This document shows, one piece after another, positions 37,517 through 46,406 of a stretch of DNA of 64,000 nucleotides. Made by a program: the position numbers and the translations under genes. Below the pieces are notes generated by a model that had not been told where the DNA came from, did no database searches, and worked only from the letters and a program-made list of their open reading frames with translations. Source of the stretch: Myxococcales bacterium (GTDB lineage Bacteria > Myxococcota_A > Polyangia > Haliangiales > Haliangiaceae); contig JADKKI010000015.1 in the NCBI GenBank assembly GCA_016720595.1, positions 176,237-240,236 on the forward strand, in the 5' to 3' direction. The stretch's first letter is position 1, and the number at the start of each line of letters is the position of its first letter.

Positions 37517-39317
37517 GCGTCCAGACCTTGGCGCCCGAGGCGGTCTCGATCTTGGCTTCGAGGTCCTTGCCGGCGCAGTGGAACATCATCGTGCCCGCGA
37601 GCCGGAACGTCGGCGTCATGCCCTTGTAGGTGCAGGCGAAGCGCGCGGTGCCACTGCTATCGCAGGTCAGCTCGCCCTCGCAGCGCGGCTGCTTCCCGGC
37701 GGCGCTGGTATCGACGAACGCGTAGCTGCCGCAGCTGCCCGCCTGCGGGTGGAACGTGATCCGCAGATCGTCACCGGAGGCGAAGTCGCCGCTGCAGCTC
37801 GTGGTGATCGAGACCAGCTCGATGTCCGCGAGCCACGCTTCGCCCTTCTCGCTGGTGAGCTTGGCCGGGATCCAGAACCGCGTGGTGTCGCCCGGCGACA
37901 TCAGCTGGAACGCTTCCCGCATGCCGGGCTGGGTCATGCTGAGGACGTAGGTCTCGGCGGGGCGACCGATGTTCGAGCTGAGGAGCTCGTGGTTCCGGAC
38001 CCGCCACATCTTGTAGTTCACGGTCACGCTGTCGCCGGAGGCCGCGTGCGTGTTCGCCACATCGGCGCTCGTGCGCTTGAGGAGCAGGTAGTGGAGCCCG
38101 CTGGCGGTGACCTCGGCGAACGACGGTGGCTCCTCGAAGTTCGCGGGGAACTCCCGGTCCTCGAGGTTCCACACCGCGCTGCCCGAGCCTGCCGCCCACG
38201 GATCGGGCTTGGTGGGCTGTGGGGTGCTCGCGTCGGGAGTCACGGTGGCGACCGGTGCTCCGGCATCGGCGCTCGGTGACTTCGGTGACTCGTTGTTGTG
38301 ACGGATGGCGAGGAACACCGCGACCCCACCGAGCGCGGCGGCGGCGACGACCAGGCCGAGCACGAGGCCGAGCTTGCTCGAGCTCGGCGGCGGCGTTGCG
38401 GCCGGCATCCGCTGCGACGCTCGCTCCTGCGCCGTGATCTGCGCGGCGACCTCGAGGGGTGGGATCGACACCTCGCCGCGAAGGGCTGCGGCCATCTCCG
38501 CGCAGCTGGCGAACCTCGCCGCGGGATCGGTCTTCATCGCGCGCTGGATCACGGCGGCGATCACCGGATCGATCTTGTCGAACCGGCGCTCGGGTGCCTC
38601 GTAGCGCCCGTTGACGATGTTCTCCATCACGTCGTAGTCGCTGTCTCCACCGAACGGGATCTCGCCGGTGGCCAGCTCGTACAGCATCACGCCGAGCGAG
38701 AACACGTCGGAGCGCGCGGTCACGTCCTTCGCGCGGCGGATCTGCTCGGGGCTCGAGTACGAGAGCGTGCCCATCCGCGCGCCGCCGTGCGTGGACTTCT
38801 TCCCGCCCTTGCCGGGCTCGGCCGTGAGGACCTTGGCGATCCCGAAATCCGTGACCTTCGGGATCAGGATCCCGCCCTTGCGCGCGAGCAACACGTTGGC
38901 CGGTTTGAGATCGCGATGGATGATGCCGGCGGCGTGCGCGTAGCCCACGGCATCGAGCACGCCGAGCATGATCCGCTTGAGCTCGGCGGGCTGGCCCTTG
39001 AGCTCCGCGAGCTTACCTTCGAGGCCCGGCCCTTCCACGAGCTCCATCACCAGCGCGGCGTGCTCCGCGGTCGCGACGATGTTCGTGACCTTCACGATGT
39101 TCTCGTGATCGAGGTGCTTGGCCTGGATCTTCGCCTCGTCGAGGAACCGCTTGCGCGCCTCGGGGTTCGCGCGATAGCTCGGATCGAGGACCTTGATCGC
39201 GTGCACGGTCTCGAGGATCGAGTGCCGCGCGCGATACACCTTCGCCATCCCGCCTTCGCCGAGTACGCCTTCGATCTCGTAGTCCCCGATCCGGGTCGGC
39301 GCGGGCTCGTCGCTCAT
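37488..39317 (-). CDS. Ser/Thr kinase, TM, FKBP-type PPIase fusion
   Basis: The protein has 609 residues. The kinase domain spans 12-280 with A-I-K-V at 40-43 (Lys42), H-R-D at 134-136, and D-F-G at 157-159. A membrane helix lies near 315-337. Residues 403-505 match an FKBP-type peptidyl-prolyl isomerase: A-S-G-L-H-Y-L-L, then S-V-T-V-N-Y, L-M-S-P-G-D and F-W-I-P. The binding-pocket residues are only partly conserved. A Cys-containing beta domain ends the protein. The ATG at 39317 overlaps the upstream kinase stop as TGATG. The predicted topology puts the kinase in the cytosol and the FKBP-like domain in the periplasm, where it may sense or act on envelope proteins. Confidence 0.85.
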   Translation of the reverse strand: MSDEPAPTRIGDYEIEGVLGEGGMAKVYRARHSILETVHAIKVLDPSYRANPEARKRFLDEAKIQAKHLDHENIVKVTNIVATAEHAALVMELVEGPGLEGKLAELKGQPAELKRIMLGVLDAVGYAHAAGIIHRDLKPANVLLARKGGILIPKVTDFGIAKVLTAEPGKGGKKSTHGGARMGTLSYSSPEQIRRAKDVTARSDVFSLGVMLYELATGEIPFGGDSDYDVMENIVNGRYEAPERRFDKIDPVIAAVIQRAMKTDPAARFASCAEMAAALRGEVSIPPLEVAAQITAQERASQRMPAATPPPSSSKLGLVLGLVVAAAALGGVAVFLAIRHNNESPKSPSADAGAPVATVTPDASTPQPTKPDPWAAGSGSAVWNLEDREFPANFEEPPSFAEVTASGLHYLLLKRTSADVANTHAASGDSVTVNYKMWRVRNHELLSSNIGRPAETYVLSMTQPGMREAFQLMSPGDTTRFWIPAKLTSEKGEAWLADIELVSITTSCSGDFASGDDLRITFHPQAGSCGSYAFVDTSAAGKQPRCEGELTCDSSGTARFACTYKGMTPTFRLAGTMMFHCAGKDLEAKIETASGAKVWTLSPDSRPRP

Positions 39318-40938
39318 CACTCGACCTTCGTGATCCGGATCCGCTGGATCGCGAGCGGGGTCTCTGGATGATCACTGTGGTCGCGTGCCACGCGCGACAG
39401 CTTGCGCAGCACGTCGAGCTCGGCGCAGGTGCCGATGATCGTCTCGGTGCCGTCCAGGCGCTTCGCCTCCTCGACGAGGAGCACCAGCTCACCGCCGTTG
39501 GTGGCCGGGCCGCGGCTGGCCATCGCGAGCGTGCCGGGGACGTGGGTCAGGTCGTTGGTCTCGTCTGCGAACAGGTAGCCGGGGTCGCTCGGCTCCTCGA
39601 TCGACGTCGCCGGACGCCCGATCTGGATCACGAACTCGGGGATCACCCGGTAGATCGCGGTGCCATCGTAGTACGGCGAGTTGCGACGGATCGCACCGGC
39701 GCGATCGCGCCACGGCTTGATGCCGCTCGCCAGGCCCACAAAGTTCGCGACGGCGAGGGGCGCCTTGTCGGGAGCGAGGCGGCAGTGCAGCGTGCCGAGC
39801 GAAGTCTCGATCTGGGCGGTCAGCTCGCCCGCTCCGAGCCCGAGCTCCTTGCGATACACGGCGAGGTCGTCGGCGCGTGGTGGGCGGACCTCGTCCTCGG
39901 TGTCATCGCCGCCCGGCTTGACCACGAACAGCACCACGCCGATCGCGAGGAGCCCCGCGAGTGCGAGCCACACGGCGAGGTTGGTGGATGACTTCGGTGG
40001 CGTGAACGAAGGTGGCTCGTGCGGAACCGCCGCCGGCGCACGCGGCCCGGAGGACGTGACGCCCGCGCGTCCCCGCAGCGCGTCCGCCATCTCGGCACAC
40101 GATTGATAGCGATCGGCCGGATCGGCGGCCAGCGCCTTCTCGATCACGGGGACGAACGCGGGATCGATCCGGGGTTCTTGTCCGCGGGCGGCGGGAACCG
40201 GCCGTGGACGATCTTCTCCATCACCTCGAAGTCGTCGACACCATCGAACGGCACCGCGCCGGTGGCCAGCTCGTAGAGCATCGCGCCGAGCGAGAAGATG
40301 TCCGAGCGCGGCGTGACGTCCTTCGCGCGGCGGATCTGCTCGGGGCTCATGTAGCTGAGCGTCCCCATCCGCGCGCCCGCGTGCGTGGACTTCTTCGAGA
40401 TCCGGCTCGGATCCGCGTTGACCTTGGCGATCCCGAAGTCCGTGACCTTCGGGATGCGCTTGGCGCCCGCGAGCAGCACGTTGGCGGGCTTGAGATCGCG
40501 GTGGACGATCCCGGCGGCGTGCGCGTGGCCCACCGCATCGAGGACGCTCAGCATGATCCTCCGGACCTCGCCCGGATCGTTGACCACCGACGCTGCGTAC
40601 GTCTCGAGACTTCCGCCCTCGACCAGCTCCATCACCAGCGCCGCGTACTCGGAGGTGGCGACGATGTTCGTGACCTTGACGATCCCTGGATGGTCGAGGT
40701 GCTTGGCCTGGATCCGCGCCTCGTCGAGGAACCGTTGCCGCGCATCCGCGTTGGTCCGCAGCTCGGCGTCGAGGACCTTGATCGCGTGGAGCGTGTCGAG
40801 GAGGGCATGGCGCGCGCGATAGACCTTCGCCATCCCGCCCTCGCCGAGCTCGGCCTCGATCTCGTAGTCCCCTACACGGGTTCCGCCCGCCAGCATCACC
40901 CGGCACGCTACGTGAGTTGAGGGCGCCATTTCAACCAT
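39317..40938 (-). CDS. Ser/Thr kinase, TM, cyclophilin-type fusion (frameshifted)
   Basis: The gene reads as one product if a base missing from the G run at 40172-40175 is restored. It then encodes about 540 residues closely related to the downstream kinase. H-R-D, D-F-G and G-E-G-G-M-A-K-V-Y are intact. A membrane helix (A-V-W-L-A-L-A-G-L-L-A-I-G-V) follows the kinase domain. The C terminus matches a cyclophilin: T-S-L-G-T-L-H-C, V-A-N-F-V-G-L-A, Y-Y-D-G-T-A-I-Y-R-V-I-P, A-M-A-S-R-G-P. The catalytic Arg in Y-R-V-I-P is kept, but the usual Q-F-F segment is replaced. Alignment with the sister kinase favours a start at 40896; 40929 and 40938 are alternatives. The frameshift looks like a sequencing error. 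Confidence 0.8.
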
Positions 40939-41091
40939 CCAGGCGCGGACAACCCCGCGACGTTCTTACCTGATCGTTTGCTGCACCACCTCGTGTTCAG
41001 GATTCGGAGCTCTGCCCGCATGCACGTCCCAAAACATCCCGGGCTGCATCGTGGTCTCGGTCGAGAGCGCCGTGGTAACGTGCCGGGGAAT

Positions 41092-42126
41092 ATGGGGATT
41101 CGGCACGGCTGTGGGCGCGGTCGGTGGGCGCTCGTGTGCGCGCTACTCGGGGTTTCGTTGGCGAGTGGCAGCGCCTCGGCAAGCGCGTGGTCGACGGCGA
41201 GCAAGGTGGTGCCAGGTGGGCTCGCGGTCGTGATCAGCGTCGATCTCGTCGCGGTGAAGAAGTCGCCGCTCGGGCCCATGCTCCGCGAGCTGCTGAAGAA
41301 GCCGTTCGGTGAGGTGCTGAGCGAGGTCCCGGCCAAGTGCGGCACCGATCCGTACGAGCGGCTGAGCTCGATGGTGATCGCCCTCGACGAGCAGGGCGAC
41401 GGCGCCGTGTTCGTGGAGCTCCGCGGTGGCTCGATGGACGAGGCGGTGAGCTGCCTGCGCAAGGTGATCACCCACAGCGACGTCAGCGTGAGGACCACGG
41501 ACACCCGCATCGAGATCGAGGAGGATGGCCGCACCGAGCTCGCCATCGGGTGGCGTGGCAACACCGCGATCATCCCGCTGCACCACATGCGCGTGGAGGG
41601 CGAGGAGCGCGGCGGAGCCATCCTCGATCGCATGACCAAGGGCGGCGGCGTGGCCAAGGATGCGATCCTGATCCGCGGCCTCCGCGATCTGGATACGAGT
41701 GCCGCGATCTGGGGCATCGTCGGCGAGCGTCAGGACTGGACCGGCGACAGCTTCCGCAACCCGCGCTCCTCGTCGCGGGCGCGGAGCGAGCGCACGCTCG
41801 TCGCGCAGGACGCGCCGGTCGAGCCGGCCGGCGACGACAAGGTCGTGTTCCCGCGCGACGACGAGGATCGTCGCGCCACGATGCTCTATGCGGTGGGGCA
41901 GCTGACGCTCGGCGGCTCCTCGCGGCTGACCGTGAAGGGCTACTTCAAGGCCGACGCGGACTGGGTGAAGTCCGGCGTCGAGCGGATCGCCCACAAGGAT
42001 CTCGAGGAGGTGCTCGGGCCGCGCGCGGGCGCGATCGAGGTCTCCGTGTCAGGACCGAGGGTGACCGCCACCCTCGGGCTCGACGACCGTGCGCTCGGCG
42101 ACATCGTCTCCAAGCTGGTGAACTAG
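41092..42126 (+). CDS. Exported protein of unknown function at head of block D
   Basis: This is a 344-residue protein. ATG 41092 was chosen because it opens a signal peptide (M-G-I-R-H-G-C-G-R-G-R-W-A-L-V-C-A-L-L-G), cut after S-A-S-A near residue 30. Upstream in-frame starts give a poor N terminus. The mature part has alpha/beta repeats with two cysteines (P-A-K-C, V-S-C-L) and a basic Ser/Arg patch in the middle (S-S-S-R-A-R-S). The family is unknown. It is divergent from the kinase operon and followed by the FHA gene after 7 bp, so the divergent spacer probably holds promoters for both arms of the signalling cluster. Confidence 0.75.
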   Translation: MGIRHGCGRGRWALVCALLGVSLASGSASASAWSTASKVVPGGLAVVISVDLVAVKKSPLGPMLRELLKKPFGEVLSEVPAKCGTDPYERLSSMVIALDEQGDGAVFVELRGGSMDEAVSCLRKVITHSDVSVRTTDTRIEIEEDGRTELAIGWRGNTAIIPLHHMRVEGEERGGAILDRMTKGGGVAKDAILIRGLRDLDTSAAIWGIVGERQDWTGDSFRNPRSSSRARSERTLVAQDAPVEPAGDDKVVFPRDDEDRRATMLYAVGQLTLGGSSRLTVKGYFKADADWVKSGVERIAHKDLEEVLGPRAGAIEVSVSGPRVTATLGLDDRALGDIVSKLVN

Positions 42127-42133
42127 GGGCCCC

Positions 42134-42844
42134 ATGAACTGTCCGTCTTGCAAGCGACCGAACGCCGAAGGCATCGACTTCTGCGACTTCTGCGGCACTC
42201 CGCTCGGGTCGGCTCCCGCCGGCAAGCGGAAGACCGAGATGGAGGGCGGCCCAGTGGCCAAGCACAAGACCGAGATGGCGGCGGATCCGCTCGATCCGTT
42301 CGCTCCGCGTGCCGGTGGTGGTGGTGGTAGCGCCAAGCCCGCCGCGGCCGCGGCCGCCCCGGCCGCATCGACCTCGCCCGCAGCTGCGCAGGGCAAGCGC
42401 AAGACGATGTTCGACGGGCCCGCGGCCAGCGCCAATCCCTCCGATCCGTTCGCGCCACCCGATCCGGCGGCGAAGAAGGCGCACGACAAGGGCGCGGGGC
42501 GACGCATCGTGGGCTTCCTCGTGACGTTCGACCGGTCCGCCGAGGGCGCGTACTGGGTGATCCGCGAGGGTCGCAACACGATCGGTCGCGACGAGGACTG
42601 CGACATCGTGATCGAGGGCGACGAGATGGTGTCGAGCACGCACGCCGTGTTGCTGTGGCGCAACGGCCGCACGATCGTCGACGACGAGAAGTCCCAGAAC
42701 GGCACGTTCCTCAACGAGGCCGACGTGATGGAGAAGACCGACCTCAAGGATGGCGATGTGATCCGCCTCGGTCGTACGCAGCTGATGTGCCGGCTGCTCG
42801 ACCAGGCGAAGGTCAGCGCGCTGTGGAAGCCGGCGGGTTCGTGA
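42134..42844 (+). CDS. Zinc-ribbon and FHA protein with K-x-K-T motifs
   Basis: In this 236-residue protein, an N-terminal C4 zinc ribbon (C3, C6, C17, C20) is followed by a low-complexity Ala/Pro linker. That linker contains three short basic-Thr motifs: K-R-K-T at 31-34, K-H-K-T at 43-46 and K-R-K-T at 88-91. An FHA domain spans about 125-220, with G-R near 151, S-S-T-H near 167-170 and N-G-T-F near 189. FHA domains bind phosphothreonine, so the linker threonines are good candidates for kinase sites. The stop overlaps the next gene's GTG by 4 bp. Confidence 0.85.
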   Translation: MNCPSCKRPNAEGIDFCDFCGTPLGSAPAGKRKTEMEGGPVAKHKTEMAADPLDPFAPRAGGGGGSAKPAAAAAAPAASTSPAAAQGKRKTMFDGPAASANPSDPFAPPDPAAKKAHDKGAGRRIVGFLVTFDRSAEGAYWVIREGRNTIGRDEDCDIVIEGDEMVSSTHAVLLWRNGRTIVDDEKSQNGTFLNEADVMEKTDLKDGDVIRLGRTQLMCRLLDQAKVSALWKPAGS

Positions 42845-44709
42845 GGTCGCGCCTCGCGTTCGCGCTCGGGGCGATCGCCTGGGCCTCGGTCGCGCATGCG
42901 CAGCCGAGCCAGGATGGTGGGCTGCACGTCGAGATGGTGTCGAGCCCGTCGCCGGGATCGATCCAGGTCTTGCTCTCTGCCGATCTCAAGCACGACAAGC
43001 CGATCGGACCGAGCCCGGCCGCGAAGGATTTCACGCTGTGGCTTGGCGGCGGCGCCGCGCCCGGTCTCGCCGTCGCGCGCAACGGCGGGCGAGGCAAGCC
43101 GCTGACCACCGTGGTGCTGTTCGACGAGAGCGCCTCGTACAAGTCCGGTCATGGCGCCAAGGTCGCGCTCCCCGCGATCTTCGAATACGGCAAGGACGCG
43201 GGCACCGACGAGCTCGCACTCGTGGTGTTCTCGCTCGACACCAAGGTGTTCCCGATCCACGTCGGCCCGGCCGACTTCATGACCGATCTCACGAGCGTCG
43301 GGAAGCGCAAGCCCGGCCAGGCGACGAGCGTGACGATCGGGCTCGCCGCCGCGATCGAGCTCGCCGCCAAGGAAGGCGAGCCCGGGCTCCGCGAGGTGAT
43401 CGTATTCACCGATGCCGGCGACGAGGCCGACGTCGACAAGGCGGTGTGGGCGAAGATCATCACGCAGGCCAAGGAGGCCGGCGTGCGCGTGAGTGTGGTG
43501 CTGCCCACCGATGACAAGAAGCCCGGGGGCACGAGCCACGAGAACTGGGTCACGACGACGACGAACCTCAACCGGATCGTCACCGAGACGGCGGGGACCT
43601 ACCTGACCTCGTGGGATCCGGTGCCGATCGCCGCCGCCCTCCGCGACGCGCGGACGCGCGTGAAGAGCTGGCTCGTGCTCGATGCGAAGCTGTGCGGCGC
43701 GCACAGCGGCCAGCCCGTCGATGCGCGCGTCGAGTACGTGCCGAATGCGAAGCGCGAGGCCTGGAGCGCCGGGGCGCAGCTCGCCGCGGCGGCGTGGGCG
43801 CCTGGCTCCGATGCGCCGTGTCCGTCGCTGTGCAAGACACCGTGCGATCCATGGGCCGAGTGCATCGCGGGCACCTGTCAGGCGCGGGCGTGTACGAGTG
43901 ATGGCGCCTGCCCGGGCGGCGCCGTGTGCCTCTCGGGCAAGTGCGACAAGCCGTGCAGCGAAGCCTGCGGCGGGTGGCAGGAGTGCAAGGGCGGTTCGTG
44001 CGTGGCGCGCACGTGCGCGGGAGACGAATCGTGTGGCGCGGGCTCGCTGTGCAAGGACGGCACGTGTACCCGGCCCAAGGCGAAGAGCTCGCTCCTGATC
44101 TGGCTCCTCGCGGGCGCCGGCGCCGTCCTCCTGATCGCCGCACTGTTCGTGCTGCTGCGCAAGAAGCCGCCGCCGCCGGTGGTCGAGGTGGCGCCGCTGC
44201 CCGAGCCGTTGCCGCCCGAGCCCGTGATCGAGCGGACGAGCGCTTCGGTGGATCTCGATCCTCTCCCGGAGACCCACCTCGTCGCGATCGGCGGCTGGGC
44301 CACGCCCGGCGAGCGCTGGCGGCTGCACAAGCGCAAGACCATCGCGGGTGGATCGGATGATCCGGCCGACGGTGTGGATCTGCGGTTCCCGGTGAAGCAG
44401 ATCTCGAGCCGCCACGCTCAGTTCGAGCTGTTCCCCTCGGGTGATCTCTGGATCGTCGATCTCGCCTCGACCAACGGCACGTTCGTCAACGGCAAGAAGC
44501 TCGCCGCCAAGGAGCGTACGAAGCTCGCGATCGGTGACCAGGTGAAGCTGTCGCAGAACCTGATCCTCGTCGTCGAGCGCCCGGGCGCGAGCACGAGTGA
44601 CGACGACGAGGCTCCCGCGGCCAAGCCGGCGGAGGCCTCGGCTGCGGCGCCGGCCGAGCCCGAGAAGAAGGCCAAGCAGAAGACCAAGTTCGATCCGGGG
44701 AACCGCTAG
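42841..44709 (+). CDS. vWA, EGF-like, TM and FHA membrane protein
   Basis: The protein has 622 residues. GTG 42841 overlaps the upstream stop and opens a signal peptide (1-20, ending A-H-A). A von Willebrand A domain lies near 85-270 with MIDAS D-E-S-A-S. A Cys-rich EGF-like region spans about 318-402 (C-P-S-L-C-K-T-P-C, C-I-A-G-T-C). A membrane helix lies near 410-432, followed by a Pro-rich linker and a cytosolic FHA domain near 500-590 (S-S-R-H-A-Q-F, S-T-N-G-T-F). The C-terminal tail ends K-Q-K-T-K-F-D, close to the K-x-K-T motif of the preceding FHA protein. It should transmit a periplasmic binding event to phospho-dependent partners. Confidence 0.88.
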   Translation: MRSRLAFALGAIAWASVAHAQPSQDGGLHVEMVSSPSPGSIQVLLSADLKHDKPIGPSPAAKDFTLWLGGGAAPGLAVARNGGRGKPLTTVVLFDESASYKSGHGAKVALPAIFEYGKDAGTDELALVVFSLDTKVFPIHVGPADFMTDLTSVGKRKPGQATSVTIGLAAAIELAAKEGEPGLREVIVFTDAGDEADVDKAVWAKIITQAKEAGVRVSVVLPTDDKKPGGTSHENWVTTTTNLNRIVTETAGTYLTSWDPVPIAAALRDARTRVKSWLVLDAKLCGAHSGQPVDARVEYVPNAKREAWSAGAQLAAAAWAPGSDAPCPSLCKTPCDPWAECIAGTCQARACTSDGACPGGAVCLSGKCDKPCSEACGGWQECKGGSCVARTCAGDESCGAGSLCKDGTCTRPKAKSSLLIWLLAGAGAVLLIAALFVLLRKKPPPPVVEVAPLPEPLPPEPVIERTSASVDLDPLPETHLVAIGGWATPGERWRLHKRKTIAGGSDDPADGVDLRFPVKQISSRHAQFELFPSGDLWIVDLASTNGTFVNGKKLAAKERTKLAIGDQVKLSQNLILVVERPGASTSDDDEAPAAKPAEASAAAPAEPEKKAKQKTKFDPGNR

Positions 44710-44711
44710 CG

Positions 44712-46406
44712 ATGGCGAGCCCGGCGTACACGTTCCAGTCGGTGACCGATGTCGGTCGGGGCCGCGAGCAGAACGAGGATGCGTACGGCGAGCTCGACGC
44801 CGCGGGCGGCGAGCTCCTCGTGGTGTGCGATGGCATGGGCGGTCACGAGTCTGGAGAGGTGGCGAGCCGGATCGCGGTCGATGCGATCATGCAGATCTTC
44901 CAGAACTCGCCCGCGAGCGATCCGGCGGAGCGCCTGAAGAACGGCTTCCTCGTCGCGAACCAGCGGATCCTCGCGCACGCCGACAAGGCCGGGCTCGATG
45001 GCATGGGCACCACGGCAGTCGCGGCGTTCGTGCGCGACGGCGAGGCGTGGATCGGGCACGTGGGCGATAGCCGCTGCTATCACCTGCGCGGCGGGACCGT
45101 GCTGTGGCGCACCTCCGATCACACGCGCGTGCAGAAGATGATCGAGCGCGGGATCCTGACGCCGGAGCAGGCCAAGACGCACGAGGATGCGAACGTGGTC
45201 ACCCGGGCACTCGGCTTCGCACGGGGCGAGGAGCAGCCGGAGCCGGACATCGCCTCGGGGCGCGAGCTGCGCGATGGCGATCTGCTGCTGCTGTGCTCCG
45301 ACGGGCTCTACGATCTGGTCAAGGACGAGGAGATCGCCGAGCTCGGCAGCGAAGATCCACCGGCCGAGGCAGCGCAGCGCCTGGTCGATCTCGCGAACCG
45401 CCGCGGCGGTCACGACAACATCACGGTCACGATCGTCCGCTGGGGCGAGAGCGCCGCCAAGAAGGGCGGCCCGCGCAAGACCGATCTCGACGAGCCGGGG
45501 CCCGGGGCCAGCGCGATGAAGACGACGGACGTCGCGAAGAGCGCGGCGGCGGCGCGCGCGATCGTGGCGAAGGAGCGGGCGAAGGAGGCGGCGGCAGCCA
45601 CGGAGGCTCCGGATCCACGCTCGAAGAAGGCGGCGGGGCTGATCATCGGCGGCCTCGTGCTCGTGGGGATCGCGGCGGCGGTGTTCTTCCTCACGCGTGG
45701 CGGCGGCGATGATCCGAAGCCCGCGGCGCGGGATGCAGGCACCACCAGTCCCTCGGGCACGAGCGATGCCGGCGGTCAGGATGCGACGGCAGGGAGCGCC
45801 GCGACCACCGACGGTGGCGCGGTGACCGCGCCGGTGTGGGATTCGCCCGCCAAGGGTGGCGGTGGCGGCAGCGGCAAGAAGGGTTCGGGCTCGGCATCGG
45901 GCTCGGCCTCGGGGTCGGCATCGGGGTCGGCATCGGGCTCGGCATCGGGGTCGGCATCGGGCTCGGCATCTGGCTCCGCCGCGGGCACGGGGCCCGGCTC
46001 GGGTGCCGGGTTCGCCACCAAGCTCGGCGCCGGCAAGGGTTCAAACGCCGCCGCGGGTTCGGGCTCGAGCGCGGGCTCGGGCTCCGCCACGAAGCCAGCG
46101 GTGCCGACGACGACACCGGTTCCGACGACGAAGCCGGTGCCGACGACGACACCTGTACCGACGACGACACCGGTGCCGACGACGACGCCGGTGCCGACGA
46201 CGACGCCGGTCCCGGGCACCAAGCCGGTTCCGGCGACCACGCCCGCACCTGTGACCAAGCCGGCGCCGGTGACCACGCCCGCACCCGTGACCACGCCCGC
46301 GCCCGTGACCAAGCCCGCGCCTGGGACCAAGACCGCGCCGCCCGTCACCACACCGTCGATCTCGCCGCCCGGCATGACGCCACCGAAGGGGAGCTCCACG
46401 CGATGA
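44712..46406 (+). CDS. Membrane PP2C phosphatase with long repeat-rich extracytoplasmic tail
   Basis: The protein has 564 residues. A PP2C/PPM domain occupies 1-245: E-D-A-Y-G near 22, V-C-D-G-M-G-G-H near 38, G-M-G-T-T near 97, G-D-S-R-C near 118, C-S-D-G-L-Y near 195, H-D-N-I-T near 234. A membrane helix lies at 307-327. The remainder is low complexity, with GSAS repeats at 393-424 and PTTTPV repeats at about 465-500, then PAPVTT variants to near residue 540. The phosphatase would reverse the threonine phosphorylation set by the kinases at 37-41 kb. The tail may span the periplasm or contact peptidoglycan. The stop overlaps the next gene as ATGA. Confidence 0.88.
   Translation: MASPAYTFQSVTDVGRGREQNEDAYGELDAAGGELLVVCDGMGGHESGEVASRIAVDAIMQIFQNSPASDPAERLKNGFLVANQRILAHADKAGLDGMGTTAVAAFVRDGEAWIGHVGDSRCYHLRGGTVLWRTSDHTRVQKMIERGILTPEQAKTHEDANVVTRALGFARGEEQPEPDIASGRELRDGDLLLLCSDGLYDLVKDEEIAELGSEDPPAEAAQRLVDLANRRGGHDNITVTIVRWGESAAKKGGPRKTDLDEPGPGASAMKTTDVAKSAAAARAIVAKERAKEAAAATEAPDPRSKKAAGLIIGGLVLVGIAAAVFFLTRGGGDDPKPAARDAGTTSPSGTSDAGGQDATAGSAATTDGGAVTAPVWDSPAKGGGGGSGKKGSGSASGSASGSASGSASGSASGSASGSASGSAAGTGPGSGAGFATKLGAGKGSNAAAGSGSSAGSGSATKPAVPTTTPVPTTKPVPTTTPVPTTTPVPTTTPVPTTTPVPGTKPVPATTPAPVTKPAPVTTPAPVTTPAPVTKPAPGTKTAPPVTTPSISPPGMTPPKGSSTR
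45888..45983 (+). repeat. Eight 12-bp units encoding GSAS
   Basis: Eight in-frame copies of GGCTCGGCATCG-like units (third positions vary between C and G) encode Gly-Ser-Ala-Ser in the PP2C tail. Every unit length is a multiple of three, so copy-number change would keep the frame. Confidence 0.9.
46104..46211 (+). repeat. Six 18-bp units encoding PTTTPV
   Basis: Six in-frame copies of an 18-bp unit encode Pro-Thr-Thr-Thr/Lys-Pro-Val. Diverged copies (P-A-P-V-T-K and P-A-P-V-T-T) continue to about 46320. Together with the GSAS array these make the PP2C tail a likely site of length variation between strains. Confidence 0.88.

Noticed and set aside
45888..46211. Possible CRISPR-like array
   Set aside because: Units are 12 and 18 bp, contiguous without spacers and in frame within a protein.
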